Shown piece by piece: positions 35,641 to 44,897 of a DNA stretch of 64,000 nucleotides; position 1 is the stretch's first letter, and the number at the start of each line of letters is the position of its first letter. Made by a program: the position numbers and the translations under genes. This DNA is from Siphonobacter aquaeclarae. Its GTDB lineage: Bacteria; Bacteroidota; Bacteroidia; Cytophagales; Spirosomataceae. The stretch is taken from assembly GCF_900103285.1 (NCBI RefSeq), contig NZ_FNGS01000004.1, positions 539,960 to 603,959 on the forward strand, in the 5' to 3' direction. The notes below the pieces were generated by a model. The model saw only the letters and a list, made by a program, of their open reading frames with translations. It ran no database searches and had not been told where the DNA came from.

Positions 35641-35672
35641 AAAAGGTAAGGCCAACGTGCCTTACCTTTTCT
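35641..35672 (+). terminator. Terminator after susD
   Basis: A perfect 12-bp stem AAAAGGTAAGGC (35641-35652) with GCCTTACCTTTT (35659-35670), loop CAACGT, then a T-rich tail. It separates susCD from the FG-GAP gene, although the next ATG is only 35 bases away. Confidence 0.88.
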
Positions 35673-35704
35673 TATTTTTAGCGACCCCTGCTTGAACAAA
35701 ACCT

Positions 35705-38700
35705 ATGCACCGATCGGCTGTCCTCCTGACCGGGCTTCTGCTGAGCCCCCTGCTCCTATCCGCCCAGACGCTGTTCAGGCCTCTGCCGGTAACGCAAACC
35801 CATATCGACTTCAGCAATACCATCAATGAAAACGAAGGTCTCAACGTCCTGGCATACGAATACTTTTACAACGGTGCCGGCGTAGCAGTCGGAGACTTCA
35901 ATAACGACGGCCTCGACGACCTTTTCTTCACCGCCAATCAAAAGCCAAACAAGCTCTACCTCAATCAGGGCGGGTTGTCTTTCCGGGATATCTCAGCGGC
36001 TGCCGGTATCGAAGGCCGGACAGGGGCGTGGAAAACCGGCGTATCCCTCGCCGACATCAACGGCGACGGCCTCCTGGATATTTATGTCTGCTATTCGGGG
36101 AAGGTCGACGAAGCCCTCCGCCGGAACCAGCTATTCATCAACAAGGGTAATTTGACATTTGAAGAACAGGCGGCACGGTACGGCCTCGATCACCCCGGAT
36201 ACAGTACTCAGGCGGCTTTTTTTGATTTTGACCGGGACGGAGACCTCGACTGCTTCCTCCTCAATCACAACGTCAAGAAGTACGACAACATGGAGCTCGC
36301 CCGGCTTCACAAGGAAACCGACGAACTCGCCGGCAACCGCCTCCTGGAAAACCAGAATGGTCACTTCACCGACATTTCTCAGAAAGCGGGAATCTTTCAG
36401 TATCCGCTGACTTTTGGCCTGGGCCTGGCCGTTTCAGATATCAACCAGGACGGCTGGCCGGATATCTACGTCACCAACGATTACAACGAACCCGACTACC
36501 TCTACCTCAACAACGGCAACGGTACCTTCCGCGAAGACAGCCAGCATTGCTTCCGGCACCTGGCGCAGTTTTCAATGGGTATCGACATCGCTGACTATAA
36601 CAACGACGGCCTCCCCGACGTCCTCTCCCTGGACATGCTTCCGGAGGATAACCGCCGGCAGAAACTGCTGCAGCTCCAGGAAAACTACGAGTCGTTCGAA
36701 CTCATGACCCAGCAGGGCCTGTACAAACAGTACATGCGCAACATGCTGCAACTCAACAACGGAGACGGCACCTTCAGCGAAATAGCCCAGCTGGCCGGGG
36801 TATCCAATACCGACTGGAGCTGGAGCCCCCTCCTCGCCGATTTTGACAACGACGGATACAAGGACCTCTTCATCACCAACGGCTACCTGCGCGACTACAC
36901 CAACAAGGACTTTCTGAAATACTGGGGCGATTACAAGGTCCGGAAAGCCATGAACCGGGAGTCGGTGCAGCTGATGGACCTCGTCCTGGCGATGCCTTCC
37001 ACCAAACTCGCCAACTACATCTTCCGGAATAACCAGGACCTGACTTTTCAGAACAAACAGGCCGACTGGGGTATTCAAACGCCGACCATGTCCAACGGAG
37101 CGGTATATGCCGACCTCGACAACGACGGTGATCTCGAACTGATCGTCAACAACATCAACGAACCCGCCTCTGTTTACCAGAACATGAGCCGGGAGCTGCA
37201 CAAGACTTCCTACCTCCGCCTTCAACTCGAAGGAAAATCGTCTTCCATCGGCGCGAAGGTGACCGTATATGCCGGCGGACTGAAGCAGTACCAGGAAGTA
37301 TTTCCCGTTCGCGGCTACCTCTCCTGTCAGTCCCAAACCCTGCACTTCGGTCTCGGCAAAGCCACACAGATCGACTCTGTGCTGATTGCCTGGCCGGGAA
37401 GGAGGGTACAAAAACTGACATCAGTACCTGTCAATCAGCGGCTTGTCATCAAAGAGGAAGGCGGAATGACTCCGGCGAAGCTTCAGCCGGTTGCAGGTCT
37501 GTTCCGAAAAGTAACCTCGCCTATCTCCCTTGTCCACCAGGGCTATAACGAAAACGACTTCAAGCGCCAGCCGCTGATGCTGTTTATGTACTCGCAAACA
37601 GGACCGGTACTGGCAAAGGGAGACGTCAACCACGACGGACTCGAAGACGTATTCGTCAGCGGCGATCAAAGCCGAGCCGGTGGCATCTGGATCCAGCAGA
37701 AAAACGGAAGTTTCCGCCTGCTCTCCGGCCTGACGATCGGGGACGAAAGTATGTCAGCCATTTCGGCGGCTGTCTTTTTTGACGCCAATGGCGACGGCTG
37801 GGACGATCTCTACGTAGCCAAAGGCGGCTATTCCCTCTTCGAACCCAATACGCCTTCGTTGCAGGATGAACTGTTTCTCAACGACGGCGCCGGCCGTCTG
37901 CAAAAAGCGGCGCTGCCTGACCTGTCGGCGAGCAGTAAATCCTGCGTCCGTGTGTGTGATTTTGACAACGACGGCGATCCGGATCTTTTTGTCGGCGGAA
38001 GGGTCATTCCCGGCCGGTACCCGCTCGCGCCTACCTCCTACCTGCTGCAAAACAACGGAGAAGGGCAGTTCAAAGCCATCTCCGTTCCGTTTTCCAACAT
38101 TGGTATGATCACGGATGCCCGGTGGGAAGATCTTGACTCCGACGGGCGGAAAGACCTCCTGCTCTGTGGGGAATTTATGCCGGTGAAAGTCTACCAGAAT
38201 ACCCGGGACGGGTTTTTGGATAAAACCAGTCAGTACTTTCCCAGTGAAGATCAGGGCCTGTGGATGTCGCTCGCCATCGGCGACGTGGACGGCGACGGGC
38301 AGAACGACCTGATTGCAGGCAACTTCGGCACCAACTCCCAGATACGTGCGTCCGTAAAAGAACCGGCCGAGCTGTATTTCGCCGATTTTGACCGGAACGG
38401 CTCCATCGATCCTTTTTTCAATTTTTATATCCAGGGCAAGTCGTATCCCTTCGTCAGCCGCGACGAGCTCAACGATCAGATGTATGCCATGCGGAAGAAG
38501 TTCGGCTTTTACAAAGACTATGCCGACGCCACCATGAAGAACCTGTTTACGCCCGCGGAACTCGACAAAACGCAGAAGCTGACCGTCACCGAGCTCCGTT
38601 CGGTCTGCTATCTCCGGGAAAAAGAGCATTTCAAGAAACAGGTACTTCCCCTGGAAGCGCAGTTTTCGCCGGTCACCCATACCCTGATCCGGGATTTTGA

Positions 38701-38956
38701 CGGAGACGGAAAGACGGATCTCCTGCTTTTCGGTAACAAATCGGACAACCGCCTGAAAATCGGCAGTATCGACGCGGGCTACGGTACGTTGCTCAAGGGT
38801 AGCGGAGACGGCTCCTTCCGGTATGTCCGTCAACCCGATTCCGGCCTGTCGGTGACAGGAGACGTCAAATCTGTACTTGAACTCAGCTCCGGCGCCGGTA
38901 CCCTTTTCCTGATCGGGGCGTTCAATCAGCCCCTTCAATGCTACCAAAAACCATGA
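35705..38956 (+). CDS. Large secreted FG-GAP/VCBS repeat protein with ASPIC/UnbV domain
   Basis: 1083 residues with a signal peptide (LLLSPLLLSAQ). Many FG-GAP repeats carry Ca-binding DxNxDGxxD loops (for example VGDFNNDGLDDLF, SLADINGDGLLDIY and ADFDNDGYKDLF). They form an N-terminal beta-propeller (about 45-480) and a second set after about residue 620. Between them is an ASPIC/UnbV domain (about 500-585: SSIGAKVTVYAGGLKQYQEV then LHFGLGKATQIDSVLIAWPG). This is the CRTAC1-like layout. Its stop overlaps the start of the haloperoxidase-like gene (ATGA). A surface binding role linked to the neighbouring SusCD importer is inferred. Confidence 0.9.
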   Translation: MHRSAVLLTGLLLSPLLLSAQTLFRPLPVTQTHIDFSNTINENEGLNVLAYEYFYNGAGVAVGDFNNDGLDDLFFTANQKPNKLYLNQGGLSFRDISAAAGIEGRTGAWKTGVSLADINGDGLLDIYVCYSGKVDEALRRNQLFINKGNLTFEEQAARYGLDHPGYSTQAAFFDFDRDGDLDCFLLNHNVKKYDNMELARLHKETDELAGNRLLENQNGHFTDISQKAGIFQYPLTFGLGLAVSDINQDGWPDIYVTNDYNEPDYLYLNNGNGTFREDSQHCFRHLAQFSMGIDIADYNNDGLPDVLSLDMLPEDNRRQKLLQLQENYESFELMTQQGLYKQYMRNMLQLNNGDGTFSEIAQLAGVSNTDWSWSPLLADFDNDGYKDLFITNGYLRDYTNKDFLKYWGDYKVRKAMNRESVQLMDLVLAMPSTKLANYIFRNNQDLTFQNKQADWGIQTPTMSNGAVYADLDNDGDLELIVNNINEPASVYQNMSRELHKTSYLRLQLEGKSSSIGAKVTVYAGGLKQYQEVFPVRGYLSCQSQTLHFGLGKATQIDSVLIAWPGRRVQKLTSVPVNQRLVIKEEGGMTPAKLQPVAGLFRKVTSPISLVHQGYNENDFKRQPLMLFMYSQTGPVLAKGDVNHDGLEDVFVSGDQSRAGGIWIQQKNGSFRLLSGLTIGDESMSAISAAVFFDANGDGWDDLYVAKGGYSLFEPNTPSLQDELFLNDGAGRLQKAALPDLSASSKSCVRVCDFDNDGDPDLFVGGRVIPGRYPLAPTSYLLQNNGEGQFKAISVPFSNIGMITDARWEDLDSDGRKDLLLCGEFMPVKVYQNTRDGFLDKTSQYFPSEDQGLWMSLAIGDVDGDGQNDLIAGNFGTNSQIRASVKEPAELYFADFDRNGSIDPFFNFYIQGKSYPFVSRDELNDQMYAMRKKFGFYKDYADATMKNLFTPAELDKTQKLTVTELRSVCYLREKEHFKKQVLPLEAQFSPVTHTLIRDFDGDGKTDLLLFGNKSDNRLKIGSIDAGYGTLLKGSGDGSFRYVRQPDSGLSVTGDVKSVLELSSGAGTLFLIGAFNQPLQCYQKP

Positions 38957-40254
38957 AACGATTGCTGCTTCTGCTGGCGCTGACCGGCGGAACCGTACTG
39001 GCCCGTCCGCCGAAACTCGAAACCCACCTGCAGCCGACGGTTTTTGCCGTAACGATGGTGATGATTCACGATGTCGTCAACCCGCCTGCTGCCAGCCGGT
39101 TTTATTCCTATTGCCTCCTGGGTGCGCATGAACTGGTATCGGGGCATTCGGCTATTCCCTCGCCTGCTGCCTTTGTCCGCGAATTTCACAAACCGGAACT
39201 GAACCGGACCGGAAACTACCAGCTGGCGGCGCTTTACTGCATACTGGAAACCGGCCGGCTGATCCTTCCGTCGGGGTACATGCTTGAAGAGGAAGAAGCG
39301 AAACTGCTCGCTGCGCTCCGGAAAGAAGGGTATACTGAAAAAGAGCTGAAGGCGGCGGTAGTTGCCGCAGAAGAAATGGCTAAAAAAGTACTCGCTCTCG
39401 CCGCGACCGACGAATACTCCCGGCTCAGTACCCGGCTCCGCTACCGCCCGTTGAAAGGCGAAGGCTACTGGTATCCGACGCCGCCCGGCTATATGGAAGG
39501 AATTGAGCCACATTGGAAAACCATCCGGCCGATGCTCATCGATTCCTGTTCCCAATTCATACCCAGGCCGCCGGTACCCTTCAGCAAGGACACAACCAGC
39601 GCCTTCTACGCACTCACCCGCGAAGTGTACTCCGAAGGACGTAACCTGACGGAAGAAAAACGGTTTATCGCTTCCTACTGGGACTGCAACCCGTTCGCCA
39701 TCAATACTTCCGGGCATATGTCCATCGGGTTCAAAAAGATCAGCCCGGGCGGCCACTGGATGAATATCGCGAGCCTGGCGACGGCTCAGGCCGGTATTTC
39801 GTTTGACAAATCGGTGGAAATACTCTCCCTCACTGCCATGACGCTGCGGGATGCGTTTATCTCGTGCTGGGACGAGAAATACCGGAGCAGCCGTATCCGC
39901 CCTGAAACGGTGATCAACCGGCTGATCGACAGCCGCTGGCAACCGCTCCTTCAGACGCCGCCTTTTCCGGAATATACCAGCGGGCATAGTGTCATCTCCA
40001 CTGCGGCGGCAGAGCTGCTGACGTTTTTCTTCGGGGATCGTTTTGCCTTTACTGACAACACCGAAGTACTTTTTGAGCTGCCGGAGCGACGGTTTTCTTC
40101 TTTCCGCGCGGCAGCGGCCGAAGCGGCGATCTCCCGTCTGTACGGTGGCATCCACTACCGCGACGCCATTGAAAACGGACAGGAACAGGGTTACCGGCTC
40201 GGGCAGTTTGTGGTGGAGAAGCTACAAAAGAATGGGGTCCGGCCCGCTCGCTGA
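38953..40254 (+). CDS. Vanadium-dependent haloperoxidase / PAP2-superfamily protein
   Basis: 433 residues. The ATG at 38953 overlaps the upstream TGA; an ATG five codons earlier is less likely. A signal peptide ends near TVLARP. The active-site signatures of the vanadium haloperoxidase/PAP2 fold are present: SSRIRPETVI, then EYTSGHSVISTAAAELL (the SGHS motif) and SRLYGGIHYRDAIENGQEQG (the R...H motif). Family members oxidise halides or act as phosphatases; the sequence alone does not settle which. The gene pair with an FG-GAP/UnbV protein recurs in Bacteroidota as I recall it. Confidence 0.88.
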   Translation: MKRLLLLLALTGGTVLARPPKLETHLQPTVFAVTMVMIHDVVNPPAASRFYSYCLLGAHELVSGHSAIPSPAAFVREFHKPELNRTGNYQLAALYCILETGRLILPSGYMLEEEEAKLLAALRKEGYTEKELKAAVVAAEEMAKKVLALAATDEYSRLSTRLRYRPLKGEGYWYPTPPGYMEGIEPHWKTIRPMLIDSCSQFIPRPPVPFSKDTTSAFYALTREVYSEGRNLTEEKRFIASYWDCNPFAINTSGHMSIGFKKISPGGHWMNIASLATAQAGISFDKSVEILSLTAMTLRDAFISCWDEKYRSSRIRPETVINRLIDSRWQPLLQTPPFPEYTSGHSVISTAAAELLTFFFGDRFAFTDNTEVLFELPERRFSSFRAAAAEAAISRLYGGIHYRDAIENGQEQGYRLGQFVVEKLQKNGVRPAR

Positions 40255-40280
40255 CAAATCTGTTGCCGGGAAGTACTGCC

Positions 40281-40305
40281 AGGCCGCCACCAGGCGGCCT
40301 TTTTC
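40281..40305 (+). terminator. Terminator after the haloperoxidase gene
   Basis: A perfect 8-bp GC-rich stem AGGCCGCC (40281-40288) with GGCGGCCT (40293-40300), loop ACCA, followed by TTTT. The rest of the gap to 40512 shows no gene and no exact promoter box. Confidence 0.8.
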
Positions 40306-40512
40306 CTTTCTCCTTGAATGCCAGAAAACGGTTCATGCAGATAAAACCACCGTTGAATCAGAATATATTCCTGAATTACAACCCTTTACCGTACTTTGGG
40401 TGTCTGACCTGCGTTTAAATGTCCGGTCTTGCGAGCCCGCCGTTATAAACTCCGCAAAACCGCTCATTCCTGTTCATTCCGGCCATGTATTTCCGGAAGA
40501 CCCGTCTGATCC

Positions 40513-41361
40513 ATGAAATGGTTTTTTGCTTTTCGCCAGGGAAATGACTTCTCGGCGGCCTACATCGAACTGCTCAAGGTAGCGGTCACCTCGGCGTTAC
40601 AGAATACGACGCTGGAACCCTGGTTTGTGTACGACGGCGAGCCGGATAGCCTCGTTTCCTGGATGGAGGAACGCGGCGTGCGGGTGGTCTATCACCGTAG
40701 CTTTCTCTATCGTCACCTCGAGCAGATCGCCAGGAAAAAGGGCGATATCAATTACCTCGTCATTGGTTCCGGAGCCTTTCTGAGAGTGGAAATACCACTG
40801 ATTACGGCCCGCCTGGGCCTCCAGGATGAATTTGTCCTGTATACGGATATCGACGTATTATTCCTGGAAGAGGTAGTGCCGGAGCTGGAGAAACTTCGTC
40901 CGGGGTACTTCGCTGTTTCGCCCGAAGCGGAGAAAGACGATTTCCGGAATGTCAACACCGGGGTTATGCTCATGAACCTCCCGGCCCTGCGTCGGGCACA
41001 CGCCGGATTTGAGAAATTTATCATCCGGAAACTGGATAAACTGGTCCGGATTTCCTGGGATCAGGGCGCTTATAAACTGTATTTCCGGAAAGGCGTATTC
41101 CGGCGACCGTTATGGGATCCGCTGCCCATCCGGTTTAACTGGAAGCCCTATTGGGAAGACGACGGGCAAAGCCCGAAGATCATTCATTTTCACGGACCGA
41201 AGCCGCAGCACCGGGCGTTGTACGCACTGCCCGACGCGCAGCGGCGCCTGGGATGCCTGTACGGGTTTATGAACGAGCAGTACCGGTCCCGATGCCGGGA
41301 GTGGGATCGTTATCACCAGGAGATCACCGGCAGGCCGGAAACTAGCTCTTCCGGCCAATAA
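40513..41361 (+). CDS. DxD-type glycosyltransferase (GT8-like)
   Basis: 282 residues, no signal or membrane helix. The metal-binding motif is in EFVLYTDIDVLFLEEV (DxD at about 117-119). NVNTGVMLMNLPALR is the typical NTGV(M/L)L(M/I)N segment of GT8-like folds, and KIIHFHGPKPQHRAL provides the late His motif. The donor sugar and acceptor are not known. It ends in a 20-base tail-to-tail overlap with pgeF. Confidence 0.75.
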   Translation: MKWFFAFRQGNDFSAAYIELLKVAVTSALQNTTLEPWFVYDGEPDSLVSWMEERGVRVVYHRSFLYRHLEQIARKKGDINYLVIGSGAFLRVEIPLITARLGLQDEFVLYTDIDVLFLEEVVPELEKLRPGYFAVSPEAEKDDFRNVNTGVMLMNLPALRRAHAGFEKFIIRKLDKLVRISWDQGAYKLYFRKGVFRRPLWDPLPIRFNWKPYWEDDGQSPKIIHFHGPKPQHRALYALPDAQRRLGCLYGFMNEQYRSRCREWDRYHQEITGRPETSSSGQ

Positions 41362-42094
41362 TGGCCACCAGCCGGCCCGTTACTCCCTTTTCTGCCCGGT
41401 GTGAAAAGTAGTCGGCGTTGTTGAGTACCGTCGAGTACGAAGAAATTTCCAGCTGATTTGCCGGCACACCGAAATCACGCAATTGGCTCGCATTGGCTTC
41501 CTTGAGGTTGACAAAAAATTTCTGCTTCTCTTCGTCAAAACGCTTGTACACAGAATCAAAGTGATCAGCTACATCGGTTCCTACTTCGAAGGAGCATTCG
41601 TCGATGCACGTGCCGACGTAGCCGTAGCAATCCTCGCCTTTGGTCCCATACGATTCCTGCATTTGAGAAAGCGTTTTCGCTACCAGTTTCGAAACCGTGC
41701 CACGCCAGCCCGCATGAATGGCGGCCGCTACTTTGTTCCGGGCGTCGTAAATAAGGATGGGCGTGCAATCGGCGATGGTGACAAGAGCGAAAACACCCGG
41801 CGCATCCGTGACAACGGCGTCGTGCCCCTGCTCCCGGCCCGGTTGATCTGTCTGCCAGATTTCCGAACCATGCACCTGATGGGAAGAAGCTACCTGATCG
41901 GCCGAAATGCCCAGTCCCGCGTAAAAACGCCGCCGGTTTTCAGCCACGGCATCGGGGTTGTCCTGCGTCGACCCGCCCAGGTTCAGGCTCGCATAGGGAG
42001 GCAGGCTCACACCCCCGTGGCGGGTGCTTTCAGCGGCGATTAATTCGGGAAACGCGGCGAAAATGGCCGGCTTGCGGAAGAGAAGAGGAGACAT
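41342..42094 (-). CDS. pgeF: Peptidoglycan editing factor PgeF (YfiH, multicopper-like purine/laccase fold)
   Basis: 250 residues from the ATG at 42094, the normal size; the frame is open for 46 codons further up without family match. The metal-site motifs are SSHQVHGSEIW, TIADCTPILIYD and AAIHAGWRGTVSKLV, and CIDECSFEVG is also typical. The family removes misplaced L-Ser from peptidoglycan precursors in E. coli; other members act on purine nucleosides. The 191-bp gap to the divergent DUF3667 gene has no good minus-strand promoter. Confidence 0.92.
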   Translation of the reverse strand: MSPLLFRKPAIFAAFPELIAAESTRHGGVSLPPYASLNLGGSTQDNPDAVAENRRRFYAGLGISADQVASSHQVHGSEIWQTDQPGREQGHDAVVTDAPGVFALVTIADCTPILIYDARNKVAAAIHAGWRGTVSKLVAKTLSQMQESYGTKGEDCYGYVGTCIDECSFEVGTDVADHFDSVYKRFDEEKQKFFVNLKEANASQLRDFGVPANQLEISSYSTVLNNADYFSHRAEKGVTGRLVAIIGRKS

Positions 42095-42253
42095 ATCCGG
42101 ATTCAAAAGGCTGCAAGTTACGGCTTCCACGGCAAAGATCGGCAGTGCCCGAATGCGACCACTTCTACGGATGTTTATTCGTTTTTCCGGCTCTTCTCCA
42201 AAATTTAACACGATACTTTCAGGCAAAAACACATATTTTATCCGGCTTCGGGA

Positions 42254-42261
42254 TATTTTTG
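42254..42261 (+). promoter_or_regulatory. Putative -7 box for the DUF3667 gene
   Basis: TATTTTTG, an exact TAnnTTTG match, 24 bases before the ATG at 42286. No -33 TTG is visible. It lies inside the longer open frame, which supports the later start. Confidence 0.35.
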
Positions 42262-42285
42262 TCCTTGTTCCTTTTCCCTGACCAC

Positions 42286-43605
42286 ATGCAACTTCATTGG
42301 CACGATCACAAACACCGACGAAAAACCACTGCCTGCCCCAATTGCGGGGAAATCCTCAAGCCGGCAGCTAATTTTTGCCCCAATTGTGGTCAGGAGAATC
42401 ACAACCTCGACGTACCGCTCGGCCACCTCATCTATGAATTCGTCGAGAGTATTTTTCACTTCGATACCAAATTCTGGGAAACCGCCCGGGCCATTTTTAC
42501 CAAACCCGGCCTGATTACCAAGGATTTTGTGGAAGGGAAACGCGCCCGGTACGTGCCGCCTGCCCGGCTCTATATCTTTATCAGCTTTATCTTTTTCCTG
42601 GTGCTGAATACAGCGCTCGACAAGGCAGTGGAAGAGGTGACGGAAGAAAAAGAGAAAATTGAGCACATCGTCAACCGCGAAACCGCATCTGCTGATACCG
42701 ATTCCCTTCTTCGGAAAGACAATTTCTGGCGCGACCCGGATAGCATTGAAAAGAAACTTGCTGCCTATACCGGTACGGGATTCGCCCTGAATACCGACGA
42801 AGTAGCGGTTTTGAAAGACCAGCCGAAGGCGCAGCTGCAAAGCGCCTTTCTCCAGTTTGTGGAACTGGCCGTGCAGGACAGCCTCCGTACCCGGCGTATT
42901 CAGCCGGATTCGGTCTGGATGGATCAATACCGGGAAGACATGGGAGGGCTGAAAAATACGCTCCATTACATCCCGATTCACGTCGATACGCACCAATCCC
43001 GACTGGTGACGGGAGAAGACAAAACCTCGGATTTTCTGGGTATACGCGGCGATTCCGCGCTTTTTGTGAGCCTGCCGAAGATGACCGCCGCCCAGCTCGA
43101 TTCTGTCTTCCGCCTCAACGGGGAAGAAACCGAAGGGCTGTCGGCGAGCCTCCACAAAAAAGCCGTCCGCGCCCTGGCCAAGACCCGCATCGCCTGGACA
43201 AACAAGGATACGCACGCGTTTGTCGAGCTGACGCATAAAATCACGAAGACGATTTCGACGGTTATGTTTATTCTGATGCCGGTCGTCGCACTACTGCTTT
43301 ATATCTTTTACTACAGGCGTAAACGGTGCTACTACGAGCATTTCATCTTCTCTGTACATATCCACTCCGTACTGTTCCTGTTTATTTCACTCGAACTCCT
43401 GATCCGGCACTGGCTTCCGGTCAACTGGCTGGCCGGTATCAGCATCTGGATTTGCTGGTTCTATTTTCTGGTCGCGCTGCGACGGGTATATGCCCAGGGA
43501 TGGTGGAAAACGACGTTTAAATTTGTGCTCTTAAGCCTGACGTACCTGTCACTCGCGGCCTTTTTGCTGGCGGGCTCAGTGCTCTACGGTTTTGTAAACT
43601 TTTGA
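42286..43605 (+). CDS. DUF3667 membrane protein with zinc ribbon
   Basis: 439 residues from the ATG at 42286 (MQLHWHDHKHRRK). A four-Cys zinc ribbon lies at about residues 17-40 (CPNCGEIL and CPNCGQEN). The DUF3667 signature VESIFHFDTKFWETARAIFTKPGLITKDFVEGKRARYVPPARLYIF follows (read in two parts), with one helix near 93-112. A soluble insertion of about 210 residues leads to four C-terminal helices from about residue 320. The function of the family is unknown. The long charged insertion makes this a large member. Confidence 0.85.
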   Translation: MQLHWHDHKHRRKTTACPNCGEILKPAANFCPNCGQENHNLDVPLGHLIYEFVESIFHFDTKFWETARAIFTKPGLITKDFVEGKRARYVPPARLYIFISFIFFLVLNTALDKAVEEVTEEKEKIEHIVNRETASADTDSLLRKDNFWRDPDSIEKKLAAYTGTGFALNTDEVAVLKDQPKAQLQSAFLQFVELAVQDSLRTRRIQPDSVWMDQYREDMGGLKNTLHYIPIHVDTHQSRLVTGEDKTSDFLGIRGDSALFVSLPKMTAAQLDSVFRLNGEETEGLSASLHKKAVRALAKTRIAWTNKDTHAFVELTHKITKTISTVMFILMPVVALLLYIFYYRRKRCYYEHFIFSVHIHSVLFLFISLELLIRHWLPVNWLAGISIWICWFYFLVALRRVYAQGWWKTTFKFVLLSLTYLSLAAFLLAGSVLYGFVNF

Positions 43606-43623
43606 TTTACAGTAAATTATATA

Positions 43624-43664
43624 AAAAAGTGAGCGGATTCCCGACGGGAATCCGCTCACTTTTT
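43624..43664. terminator. Bidirectional terminator between the DUF3667 gene and mdh
   Basis: A perfect 19-bp stem (43624-43642 with 43646-43664) and a GAC loop; A-rich left and T-rich right ends serve both convergent genes. It is the strongest hairpin in the window. Confidence 0.92.
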
Positions 43665-43678
43665 ATCCACAAAAACAA

Positions 43679-44614
43679 TCAGATACCGAGGGTACCGAGT
43701 ACGCTGTTCATGTTCCGGACCGCATCGGCAGACTTGTTGAACGCCGCCTGCTCGTCCGCATTGAGTTCGAAATCGACGATTTTTTCCCAACCGTTGCGAC
43801 CGATGACCACCGGTACGCCCAGGCAGATATCCGATTGCCCGTACTCGCCTTCGAGGTACACGCAGCAGGGGAATACCCGCTTCTGATTCCGGACGATGCT
43901 CTCGACGAGCAGGGCGCCCGCCGCTCCCGGTGCATACCAGGCCGACGTACCGATCAGGTTGGTGAGCGTCGCACCGCCGACCATCGTATCCGCAGCCACT
44001 TTTTTGAGGGCTTCTGCGTCCAGGTACTGGGCGACAGGCGTGCCGGAATAGGTTGCCAGGCGCGTCAGCGGAATCATGGTCGTATCGCCGTGACCGCCAA
44101 TGACCGTAGCCTGGAGATCCGACGGCGGTACGTTCATCGCCAGCGACAGATAGGTCTTAAAGCGGGCCGAATCGAGGATACCGCCCATACCGATGATGCG
44201 GTTTTTGGGTAATCCTGAAGCCTTCAGCGCCAGGTAAGTCATGGTATCCATCGGGTTGGAAATAACCACGATGATCGCGTCCGGAGAGTGCGCCAGCAGG
44301 TTTTCCGTCACCGTTTTCACGATGCCGGCGTTGATGCCGATCAGTTCTTCGCGCGTCATACCCGGTTTTCGGGGGATACCCGAGGTAATCACCACCACGT
44401 CAGACCCCGCGGTTTTGGAATAGTCGTTGGTCGATCCGACAATCCTGGAATCATAATCCAGCAATGTGGCCGTCTGGAACATGTCCAGCGACTTTCCCTC
44501 AGCCAGGCCTTCCTTGATGTCAAGCAAAACGACTTCCTCCGCCAACTCTCTCCGAACAATGTTATCGGCACAAGTTGCCCCTACGGCCCCGGCTCCTACA
44601 ACGGTGATTTTCAT
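43679..44614 (-). CDS. mdh: Malate dehydrogenase (LDH-like, MDH type 3)
   Basis: 311 residues. The NAD-binding N-terminus is MKITVVGAGAVGATCAD, with Asp for NAD specificity in VVLLDIKEG. The substrate-binding arginines are in GIPRKPGMTREEL, NPMDTMTY is the Asn loop, and the catalytic His is in TVIGGHGDTTMIPL. It interconverts malate and oxaloacetate in the TCA cycle. It is a stand-alone gene with a terminator just after it. No exact promoter box was found in the 130 bases upstream. Confidence 0.95.
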   Translation of the reverse strand: MKITVVGAGAVGATCADNIVRRELAEEVVLLDIKEGLAEGKSLDMFQTATLLDYDSRIVGSTNDYSKTAGSDVVVITSGIPRKPGMTREELIGINAGIVKTVTENLLAHSPDAIIVVISNPMDTMTYLALKASGLPKNRIIGMGGILDSARFKTYLSLAMNVPPSDLQATVIGGHGDTTMIPLTRLATYSGTPVAQYLDAEALKKVAADTMVGGATLTNLIGTSAWYAPGAAGALLVESIVRNQKRVFPCCVYLEGEYGQSDICLGVPVVIGRNGWEKIVDFELNADEQAAFNKSADAVRNMNSVLGTLGI

Positions 44615-44711
44615 GCAAATTGGATTTTAATGTCGTGAAAATGAAGTCTAACTGGTCGCCAGTAAAAATAGAAAGTCCTCAAGATGTAATAGTACCTTTC
44701 CGGAAAAAACC

Positions 44712-44740
44712 ACAAAAAAAAGCGGAGACAGGCTCCGCTT
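44712..44740 (-). terminator. Terminator of the THX gene
   Basis: An 8-bp stem (44720-44727 with 44733-44740). On the minus strand it is followed by a run of Ts (the A7 at 44714-44720 and the A-rich flank). It ends the THX transcript before mdh. Confidence 0.75.
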
Positions 44741-44744
44741 GGGT

Positions 44745-44849
44745 TTATGACTTGGTTTTGGCCGGCTTGATTTTTCTCCGGCGGCGGGTCTTTCCGTAGG
44801 ACCCGCGTTTACGCTTTCCTTTCTTCGATTTAGCATCACCTTTGCCCAT
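44745..44849 (-). CDS. Small ribosomal subunit protein THX family
   Basis: 34 residues: starts MGKGDAKSKKGKRKRGSYGK and ends with an Arg/Lys-rich IKPAKTKS. The GKGDxxSxKGKxxxGSYG pattern and the extreme basic charge match the THX/bTHX peptide that binds the head of the 30S subunit in Thermus and is encoded widely in Bacteroidota. It is a genuine gene despite its size: it has its own terminator and sits alone between mdh and a small membrane-peptide gene. Confidence 0.88.
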   Translation of the reverse strand: MGKGDAKSKKGKRKRGSYGKTRRRRKIKPAKTKS

Positions 44850-44897
44850 AGTCTGAGAAATTTAGTGTTGAAAAATGTGAAGGAGGGACTCGCCCGG

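Noticed and set aside
37754-40155. Long minus-strand frames (about 400 codons each) across 37754-38947 and 38941-40155
   Set aside because: They are antisense shadows of the FG-GAP and haloperoxidase genes; no recognisable protein features.
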